Assembly: GCA_003343885.1 (NCBI GenBank)
Contig: QAKH01000056.1
Coordinates: 1-21,477 of the forward strand
Source: Clostridiales bacterium
GTDB taxonomy: Bacteria; Bacillota; Clostridia; Oscillospirales; CAG-382
DNA: 21,477 bases
Direction: 5' to 3'
Made by a program: the position numbers and the translations under genes. The number at the start of each line of letters is the position of its first letter. Position 1 is the first letter of the stretch. The notes below the pieces were generated by a model, which saw only the letters and a list, made by a program, of their open reading frames with translations, ran no database searches and was not told the origin of the DNA. This document shows positions 16,112 to 21,477 of the stretch, one piece after another.

Positions 16112-17280
16112 TATTCGTTCTCTCCTAAAACCTGTGCCAAATCCTTTATAATATCGTCTGCCGGCTCAATGCCCACAGAAAGTCTGAGAAGTCTGTCGGT
16201 GATACCGATTCTGTTGCGTATCTCCTCGGGTATTGAAGCGTGAGTCTGCGTCATAGGGTAGGTTATAAGCGTCATTGCGCCGCCGAGGCTTTCGGCAAAC
16301 ATTATCATGTCGTAGCCGCAAAGCGCCTTTTCCACCATGTTTACGTCCTTAAGCGTAAATGAAATCATGCCGCCGAATCCGCTGCACTGCCTTTTTGTTA
16401 CCTCGTATGACGGATGCTCCGGAAGTCCGACATAGTACACATTTTCAACATTTTTGTTGTGCTTGAGCCACTCGGCAACCTTCAGCGCGTTTTCCTCATG
16501 CCTCTTCATGCGAAGTTCAAGAGTTTTCATGCCGCGAAGCACCAGCCAACAGTCAAACGGAGCGAGTCCTGTTCCTTCCGTGCGCTGTATGAGACTTATT
16601 CTGTCAGCAATTTTTTCATCGTTTACAACAACCATACCTGCCATTGTGTCGTGGTGTCCGGCAAGGTATTTTGTACCGCTGTGAATTACGATATCCGCTC
16701 CGAGATCAATAGGACGCTGGAAATACGGAGTCAAAAACGTGTTGTCAACTACAAGCAGGGCGCCTGCTGATTTTGCAATCTCGGAAAGCGCCGCAATGTC
16801 GGCAACCTTCATCATGGGATTGGTTGGGGTTTCAGCGTAAATCATGCGTGTATTCGGCTTTACAAGTGACTTTACCTTCTGCGAGTCGCCTATGTCAACA
16901 TATTCAAAATCAATGCCGTATCCTCTCCAAAGCTCCTCAATAAGTCTGTATGTGCCGCCGTAAATATCGTCGGAAATAATAACATGGTCGCCCTTTGAAA
17001 GCAGAGAAAATACCGAAAGGACAGCGGCAAGACCGGTTGAAAAAGCAAATCCGGCGCAGCCGTTTTCCAAGAGGGCGATGGTACATTCAAGCTCGTTTCG
17101 GGTAGGGTTTGAGCAGCGTGTGTACGAATATTTTATGTCTGAACCAAGTTTCGGATTGAGATATGTAGAAGTTTGATATATGGGAAAGCTTACCGCACCG
17201 GTGAGCGGATCGCCGCCGTCATAGCCGTGCACGATTTTTGCTTCAAGTGAAAATTTGCCGTTTTTGTTCTTGTCAATCAT
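16111..17280 (-). CDS. Cys/Met-metabolism PLP enzyme (cystathionine synthase/lyase family)
   Basis: Pyridoxal-phosphate enzyme of 389 residues in the trans-sulfuration family. Landmarks: YSYTRCSNPT (51-60), phosphate-binding STGLAA, Asp179 in VVDNTF, Schiff-base Lys204 in SGTKYLAGHHD, GGMISF, and the C-terminal LLRLSVGIEPADDI. The family includes cystathionine gamma-synthase, gamma-lyase, beta-lyase and methionine gamma-lyase, and sequence alone does not settle which. Gamma-synthase, beta-lyase or gamma-lyase are the likeliest. I place the start at ATG 17280, preceded at 9 bases by GAAAGGA (complement of 17290-17296). In-frame upstream starts at 17298 (ATG) and 17301 (TTG) would put that site inside the gene. 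First gene of an operon with dapF and murE: all touch aspartate-derived amino acids, a reasonable though not certain reason for grouping. Confidence 0.88.
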   Translation of the reverse strand: MIDKNKNGKFSLEAKIVHGYDGGDPLTGAVSFPIYQTSTYLNPKLGSDIKYSYTRCSNPTRNELECTIALLENGCAGFAFSTGLAAVLSVFSLLSKGDHVIISDDIYGGTYRLIEELWRGYGIDFEYVDIGDSQKVKSLVKPNTRMIYAETPTNPMMKVADIAALSEIAKSAGALLVVDNTFLTPYFQRPIDLGADIVIHSGTKYLAGHHDTMAGMVVVNDEKIADRISLIQRTEGTGLAPFDCWLVLRGMKTLELRMKRHEENALKVAEWLKHNKNVENVYYVGLPEHPSYEVTKRQCSGFGGMISFTLKDVNMVEKALCGYDMIMFAESLGGAMTLITYPMTQTHASIPEEIRNRIGITDRLLRLSVGIEPADDIIKDLAQVLGENE

Positions 17281-17365
17281 ATCGGAACATCCTTTCATCA
17301 AGCTTTAGTACCTGTTTTAGTGAAACATACAAGATATACGTAAAAAAATATATTTTCTGTAAACA

Positions 17366-17394
17366 ATTATACGCTGACTGAAAGTGTTTGTCAA
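17366..17394 (-). promoter_or_regulatory. Consensus promoter of the PLP enzyme-dapF-murE operon
   Basis: On the minus strand TTGACA (17389-17394) and TATAAT (17366-17371) are both perfect and exactly 17 bases apart. The transcript should start near 17359, leaving a leader of about 78 bases before 17280. I saw no SAM or T-box riboswitch in that leader. Confidence 0.88.
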
Positions 17395-17398
17395 GCAA

Positions 17399-17431
17399 AT
17401 CACCGTCGTATTTTGGCGTCTAAGCGGTGAT
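17399..17431. other. Inverted repeat upstream of operon promoter
   Basis: ATCACCG (17399-17405) pairs perfectly with CGGTGAT (17425-17431) across 19 bases. It lies between the cysteine desulfurase stop and the -35 of the next minus-strand operon. On the minus strand a short, weak TTTG tail follows, so it may be a poor terminator of the desulfurase transcript or an upstream regulatory dyad. Confidence 0.45.
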
Positions 17432-17466
17432 AACGGATGGTTTTAAATCATTTTTAATACTTTCTG

Positions 17467-18678
17467 TTAATTGTGTTGCCGTGATTTCAACGCTATTAAC
17501 GAATTTATTCCCTCGTTCAAATTTTTGACAAAAATATCTATGTGTTCCGGCGTGTTGAAGTGAGAAAAACTTATGCGTATTGTGGAGTCGGCAGTGCTCT
17601 CGTCAAGTCCGAATGCCGCAAGCACACGGTTGTCGGCGTGCTTTGAGGAGCAGGCAGATCCTGCTGAAACATATATGCCTCGTTCAGAAAGAAAACGTAA
17701 AAGTATCTCGCTTCGTATACCGTCAACTGATATACTCATTATATGCGGATCAAAGCCGATTGTTCCGGAGTTAATCGAAACACCCGGGATTTCCGATAAC
17801 TTTTCCCGAAGTTTTTTATTAAGATCAGCAACGATTCTCAATCGCTCGTCAAACTGCTCTGCGGCTTTTTTTGCGGCAAGTCCGAAAGCGCATACAGCAG
17901 GCATCGCTTCTGTGCCGGAGCGCAGGTTATTTTCCTGTCCGCCGCCGTAAATAAGCGGAAGCACACGCACTCCTTTTTTTACGAATAAAGCTCCTATACC
18001 TTTCGGCGCATGAATTTTGTGACCGCTTATGCTGACAAGATCGGCACATGAAAAAACAGCCGGATTTATCTTTGTGAATGCCTGAACAGCGTCGGTATGA
18101 AAAAGTGCGTCGGGAGATAAAAGCCTTGTGAGACGGGCAAGAGCAGGTATATCATATATCGCTCCGGTTTCGTTGTTGACAGCCATACAGCTGACAAGCA
18201 CCGTATCACGGCGAAGCACGCTCTTTGCATACTCAAGGTCTATCTTTCCGCCGTGCGTTGGTATTCTTGAAGCCTCATACCCCTCTTTTTCAAGTTCTTT
18301 CACCGTATTTTCCACAGCCGGATGCTCGGAATCGGATATTACGATATGCTTGCCTTTGCGTGCCCGGACACGAACAGCACTGCGTATTGCCATGTTGTCC
18401 GACTCCGTTCCGCAGGAGGTGAAAATAAGCGTTCCGTCGGAAGCGGATACGTTAAGCGCACGGAGTATGTTCTGACGTGCCTCTTTGAGAAGCTTTTCGG
18501 CTTCAAATCCGAATGCATGAGCTGAAGAGGGATTTGCGTACACGTCGCACATAAGCTTTAGAGCAAGCCCCGCCGCATCGTCATCGGTACGTGTTGTAGC
18601 GGCGTTGTCCAGATACACACGGCTGTCAATATTTTTTATATTGTCGAGAGTTGTGTTATTATTAGTGTTGTTGTTCAT
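17467..18678 (-). CDS. Cysteine desulfurase (NifS/IscS family)
   Basis: PLP enzyme of 403 residues that removes sulfur from cysteine to give alanine and an enzyme persulfide, feeding Fe-S cluster or thio-cofactor synthesis. Landmarks: YLDNAATT (22-29), NPSSAH, TESDNMA, His118 in SEHPAVE, Asp196 in HTDAVQ, Schiff-base Lys221 in SGHKIHAPKG, RSGTE (253-257) and the persulfide Cys343 in SAGSACSS. The N-terminus is an unusual Asn/Thr run (NNNTNNNTT) before the conserved domain. ATG 18678 abuts the TAA of the upstream surface-protein gene with no gap, and GGAGTGA inside that gene serves as its ribosome site, so the two are probably translated together. No iscR, iscU/sufU, mnmA or thiI lies next to it. 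Which acceptor it serves is therefore open. Confidence 0.93.
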   Translation of the reverse strand: MNNNTNNNTTLDNIKNIDSRVYLDNAATTRTDDDAAGLALKLMCDVYANPSSAHAFGFEAEKLLKEARQNILRALNVSASDGTLIFTSCGTESDNMAIRSAVRVRARKGKHIVISDSEHPAVENTVKELEKEGYEASRIPTHGGKIDLEYAKSVLRRDTVLVSCMAVNNETGAIYDIPALARLTRLLSPDALFHTDAVQAFTKINPAVFSCADLVSISGHKIHAPKGIGALFVKKGVRVLPLIYGGGQENNLRSGTEAMPAVCAFGLAAKKAAEQFDERLRIVADLNKKLREKLSEIPGVSINSGTIGFDPHIMSISVDGIRSEILLRFLSERGIYVSAGSACSSKHADNRVLAAFGLDESTADSTIRISFSHFNTPEHIDIFVKNLNEGINSLIALKSRQHN

Positions 18679-20421
18679 TTAAGCAATCACTCCGATTTTT
18701 ATCATATCTTCTTCAAACAGTTCGAGCTCCGGCAGACGATATCCGGCGTGATCTGCGTCGGAAGAAAACTCACTTTCAGGGATACCTTTGTAAACTTCGG
18801 CTATTTCTGAGCCCGGATCATCGTAAGTGACGTCATAGTGATACAGCTCGCCGTCATAAAGAACCACGTTCCACATATGCGTTTTGTTCGCCACGGCAAG
18901 CGACTTAACCCCTGCCGCTTCGCATAACAGGTTGAATGCTCCGCTGTATCCCTGACATACCGCTTTGTTTTCAATAAGCGCTCCGTACGCCGTATATGAG
19001 GCAGGGGAGAGGTTGAAATCATATTCAGTATTTCCCGCAAGGAAGTCATGTATGTTGTCAGCAATTTCAAGGTCGTTCTCACAGCCTTCGGCAAGTGCCG
19101 GAGCTATTTCTGCGGCGGCTTTGCGAGCTTCATGGTACATTTGGCATAACTGTTCATAAGTGTAGCTTTTTTCGGCGCTTGAGAATGTCAGTGTAAAGAC
19201 GGATGAATTGTTTTCCGAGGATTTTGTTTCGGTTCCTGCAGAAATGTGCGTAGCAAGCTCGGGATGGTGTTCGCTTGCAAGCATATATCCCTCATAGCAC
19301 TTTTCGGTTATGATGCGCATCTGTTCGCTTCCGCTTCCGTAAGGATACGTATACATTATAAATGCTTGGGAGTTTTCCCAAGCATTTGTAAATTCATTAT
19401 AAAACTCTGTCGGTTCATCAGGCGCCATAAGAAGCTCAAGCTCCGGAACGTTGTTGGCTTCCTTGAATGACTGTACATATCCTTCCGGATCAAGACGCAG
19501 CTTGTGTATCCTGAGAATTACGGCTGCTGATTCTGCTCTTGTTATATTGGTGTCAGGGTAGAAATATCTTCCGCCGTTGACCGGATCGTAGCTTCCCTGC
19601 ATAATGCATAGACCGTACAGCGCGATTATATTTGAGTCTGCTGTATCCATGTACGGAGTTTTGTAGCCTTCGGCCTCAACCTGCAAAGCGTTTACAATAA
19701 TTTTTGCAACCTCTCTGCGGGTTATAGCCTTGTCCGGCTCAAATGTTTCACCGTAGTCAGCAAGATCAATAAATCCATAAACAATGGCGGTGGCAATGTA
19801 CGAACTGTACCACTCTTCCGGATTTACGTCCGTAAACATGTAGTCGTCCGTGGAAAATTTCTTTTCGCAAAGAAGTGTTACTATCATTTTAAGAAATTCA
19901 GCACGAGTAACATTTCCTTCCGGCAGGAAAGTCCCGTCGGGATAGCCTTCTATAATTTTCATTCCGGCAAGCTCACGAACGTCGGAATAAAACCAGTCGG
20001 ATTCCTTAACGTCCGAGAAATCTACGTTAACGGCTTCTTGTTCTCCTTCGGTCTCGTCAGTCTCGGTTTCTCCGGTTTGTCCGTCCTGTGTGTTGTCCTC
20101 TTCGCCGGAATTTTCCTCTTCTTTGTTATTATTTCCGCCGGAAGTGGTTATATGAGTGTTGCCGGAACTGCCTGTGTTTCCGGAATTTCCGGAATTTCCG
20201 GAGTCGCCGGTGTTTCCTGAGCCATCGGTATCTCCTCCGGGTTCTTCTGTTTCTGAACCTTCTTCTCCGGAGTTGTCGCCGGTGTTGTCACCATCTTCAT
20301 CAAAAAGACCTCCGGCGTCAATTTCAACCGTCGCCGCAAAAACCGTCTGAACTGTCGGCACGGACAGTAAAACCAAGCATAAAATCAAAGAAATAATCCT
20401 GTCAATTTTTTTAAAAAACAT
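18679..20421 (-). CDS. SLH-anchored surface protein with transglutaminase-like domain
   Basis: Exported protein of 580 residues. Signal peptide 1-30 (KK, hydrophobic core, VFAA). Residues about 38-130 are an acidic, Gly/Ser/Asn/Thr/Glu-rich linker with SGN/TGN repeats, probably spanning the wall. Three SLH domains follow (about 135-180, 195-242, 255-305; FSDVKESDWFYSDV, FTDVNPEEWY, and TRAE/TRRE cores), which bind pyruvylated secondary wall polymer. A C-terminal domain (about 400-535) has the transglutaminase/papain-like triad Cys489 (ENKAVCQGYSG), His515 (KTHMWNVV) and Asp530 (YHYDVTYDD). In bacteria such domains are often proteases or amidases, sometimes acting on peptidoglycan peptides; true cross-linking is unproven. 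AAAGGA precedes ATG 20421, and a good promoter sits at 20493-20520. Its stop touches the cysteine desulfurase start, an unexpected pairing of a surface and a cytoplasmic protein. Confidence 0.9.
   Translation of the reverse strand: MFFKKIDRIISLILCLVLLSVPTVQTVFAATVEIDAGGLFDEDGDNTGDNSGEEGSETEEPGGDTDGSGNTGDSGNSGNSGNTGSSGNTHITTSGGNNNKEEENSGEEDNTQDGQTGETETDETEGEQEAVNVDFSDVKESDWFYSDVRELAGMKIIEGYPDGTFLPEGNVTRAEFLKMIVTLLCEKKFSTDDYMFTDVNPEEWYSSYIATAIVYGFIDLADYGETFEPDKAITRREVAKIIVNALQVEAEGYKTPYMDTADSNIIALYGLCIMQGSYDPVNGGRYFYPDTNITRAESAAVILRIHKLRLDPEGYVQSFKEANNVPELELLMAPDEPTEFYNEFTNAWENSQAFIMYTYPYGSGSEQMRIITEKCYEGYMLASEHHPELATHISAGTETKSSENNSSVFTLTFSSAEKSYTYEQLCQMYHEARKAAAEIAPALAEGCENDLEIADNIHDFLAGNTEYDFNLSPASYTAYGALIENKAVCQGYSGAFNLLCEAAGVKSLAVANKTHMWNVVLYDGELYHYDVTYDDPGSEIAEVYKGIPESEFSSDADHAGYRLPELELFEEDMIKIGVIA
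20177..20203. repeat. Nine-base tandem repeat inside the SLH-protein linker
   Basis: TTTCCGGAA, TTTCCGGAA, TTTCCGGAG in register with codons, encoding SGN-type tripeptides on the minus strand. It is prone to in-frame length change by slippage. Confidence 0.75.
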
Positions 20422-20492
20422 GTTCTGCTTCCTTTCATGTAATACCGAGCTGATATTCCGGCAGTGACCGAAGTGTTTATTTATTATTATAC

Positions 20493-20520
20493 ATTATACC
20501 ATTTTTTAAGATATTTTCAA
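20493..20520 (-). promoter_or_regulatory. Promoter of the SLH protein-cysteine desulfurase pair
   Basis: On the minus strand TTGAAA (20515-20520) and TATAAT (20493-20498) are separated by 16 bases. The leader to ATG 20421 is about 65 bases. Confidence 0.8.
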
Positions 20521-20620
20521 TAGTTTGAAACGTTCTGATATGTAAAAAAATAAAGCGCATATATGTGTATAATTTACAAAAAAAGATATGAGGCTTGTAG
20601 TAAATCACCAAATAGTAAAT

Positions 20621-20636
20621 AATTGTTCCAACAATT
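20621..20636. promoter_or_regulatory. Inverted repeat overlapping the -35 of the MinD-like gene
   Basis: AATTGTT-CC-AACAATT is a perfect 7+2+7 dyad whose right end overlaps the first two bases of the -35 box TTGACA (20635-20640). That position suits a repressor site. A direct repeat TAGTAAAT (20598-20605 and 20613-20620) lies immediately upstream. Confidence 0.5.
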
Positions 20637-20663
20637 GACAAAATGCGATTTGTTTGATATAAT
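20635..20663 (+). promoter_or_regulatory. Perfect-consensus promoter with extended -10
   Basis: TTGACA (20635-20640), 17-base spacer, TATAAT (20658-20663), with TG one base ahead of the -10 (20655-20656). Transcription should begin near 20670, about 43 bases before GTG 20713. Confidence 0.9.
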
Positions 20664-20670
20664 TTTAGAG

Positions 20671-20690
20671 AATAGGGGTGCCCTATTTTT
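20671..20690 (+). promoter_or_regulatory. Hairpin at the predicted transcript start
   Basis: AATAGGG (20671-20677), loop GTG, CCCTATT (20681-20687), then TTT. It begins at about +1. It could be an operator, a 5' mRNA-protecting hairpin or a small attenuator; the stem is short for a terminator. Confidence 0.5.
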
Positions 20691-20712
20691 AGTTAACGAT
20701 GGAGGAAATGGC

Positions 20713-21477
20713 GTGTCTCGTATTATTCTTGTTACCTCGTTCAAAGGCGGTGTTGGCAAAACGACAGTGTCTGCAAATCTTGCGGCGTGTTTTGCCAAGT
20801 CAGGACGAAAAGTGCTGGTCTGTGACGGAGATCTTGAGTCGAGATGCCTTGACATGGTTCTCGGAGCGGATAACCAGCCTCTGTTTAACATATGTGACGC
20901 AGTAAAAGGGACTTGCGAGCTTTCTGCTGCCGTCGCAAAGACAAAATACGGCGACAATTTGTTTTTTATGCCGGCGCCGGCATTTTACCCGGAAGCTCTC
21001 CAGACAACGCCTACCGACGAGATTTTTAACGAAGAGTCTCTCAAGAAATTTATCGGAGAGGCTTCTGCAAATTATGAATATGTTATTTTTGACCTTCCGG
21101 CTCGTCCCGACCGGCTTTACAGGTCGCTTGTGCCGCTTTCTGAAACAGTTATAGTTGTATCGTCGCATACGTCGGTGTCGGTCAGGGCGGCTGAAAAGAC
21201 AGCCATAGCCGTAGGAGAGCTGTGTGAGAATAAGAGGACCCCTGAGCTTGGACTTGTAGTTAACACTTTCAGACCGTCAGGTGCAGCGCGCGGAGAGAAT
21301 GCAGGGCTTTATGATATCATATCTAAGACAAAAATTCCGCTTCTCGGAGTGATACCGTATGACAGGCAAATGGCGCAGGCGCAGGAGAAAGGTATTTTGG
21401 CTTGCGATGTTGCCGGCGGAAAGACTCCGTTTTGGAAAGCCGTAAACAATATAGCGGCAAGGCTTGAGGGGGTAAAC
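20713..21477 (+). CDS. MinD/ParA-like P-loop ATPase (3' end cut by window)
   Basis: Open frame of 255 codons from GTG 20713 to the window edge with no stop; GGAGG (20701-20705) is 7 bases upstream. The protein has the deviant Walker A of the MinD/ParA group, FKGGVGKTT (10-18, signature Lys11), CDGDLESR (37-44) after the second strand, and hydrophobic strand plus Asp127 in VIFDLPA at the Walker B position. Strand LGVIPYDRQM (211-220) and a late FWKAVNNIAARL helix also fit MinD. MinD proteins dimerise with ATP on the membrane and position the division septum; relatives place chromosomes, flagella or other cargo. Only about 10-20 residues, where a membrane-targeting helix would be, seem to be missing. 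MinD usually has DSPAG where this has DLPAR, and no minC or minE is in view, so a relative with other cargo is possible. Confidence 0.85.
   Translation, partial: MSRIILVTSFKGGVGKTTVSANLAACFAKSGRKVLVCDGDLESRCLDMVLGADNQPLFNICDAVKGTCELSAAVAKTKYGDNLFFMPAPAFYPEALQTTPTDEIFNEESLKKFIGEASANYEYVIFDLPARPDRLYRSLVPLSETVIVVSSHTSVSVRAAEKTAIAVGELCENKRTPELGLVVNTFRPSGAARGENAGLYDIISKTKIPLLGVIPYDRQMAQAQEKGILACDVAGGKTPFWKAVNNIAARLEGVN

Noticed and set aside
17281..17358. Possible SAM or T-box riboswitch before the trans-sulfuration-type gene
   Set aside because: The leader is only about 78 bases and I could not find the conserved SAM or T-box elements or a terminator/antiterminator pair.
20699..20905. Small plus-strand frame starting at ATG 20699 near the right end
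   Set aside because: It is out of frame with the MinD-like gene, begins just before that gene's ribosome site, and its translation has no recognisable character; the GTG 20713 frame carries the Walker motifs.

Overview
The window reads as a chromosomal segment from an anaerobic Gram-positive bacterium of the class Clostridia. This is an inference from several points: gene products resemble Firmicutes families; there is an SLH-domain surface protein; murE carries the DNPR motif of meso-diaminopimelate (DAP) enzymes and lies beside dapF; sigma-A-type promoters and Shine-Dalgarno sites are strong; and TTG starts are used. G+C content is moderate. I see no tRNA or rRNA gene, CRISPR array, insertion sequence, phage gene or defence system. 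No gap between genes exceeds 300 bases, so the window is densely coded.

Layout, plus strand: argS (45-1775); a secreted subtilisin-like protease (1923-3431) with its own promoter and a terminator-like hairpin; three small phosphatases in a row (YjjG-like HAD nucleotidase, YfbR-like HD deoxynucleotidase, Gph-like HAD phosphatase; 3630-5751); a GH36 alpha-galactosidase-like protein, proA, an Asp-box (sialidase-fold) protein and an acyl-CoA synthetase (5873-12959), ending at a clear terminator; and a short membrane-anchored protein with a BamE/SmpA-like motif (13225-13599). A two-way terminator at about 13640-13690 separates these from a convergent minus-strand block.

Minus strand, in the order transcribed: an SLH/transglutaminase-like surface protein directly abutting a cysteine desulfurase (20421 to 17467). 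Then a tightly coupled operon runs from a consensus promoter at 17366-17394: a Cys/Met-metabolism PLP enzyme, dapF and murE (17280 to 13704). DapF makes meso-DAP and MurE adds it to the peptidoglycan precursor, so these two act in sequence. At the right edge a divergent plus-strand gene for a MinD/ParA-like ATPase begins at GTG 20713 and runs off the window. Its promoter matches the consensus perfectly and is bracketed by two perfect inverted repeats.

Most of the window is ordinary housekeeping and carbohydrate metabolism. The observations best worth following are: the dyad-flanked promoter of the MinD-like gene; the surface protein coupled to a cysteine desulfurase; the altered GKGHE-equivalent motif in MurE; the divergent GH36 and Asp-box pair that lack export signals; and the repeated TGTAA half-sites before the small BamE-like gene. 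I did not find a convincing new multi-gene system.
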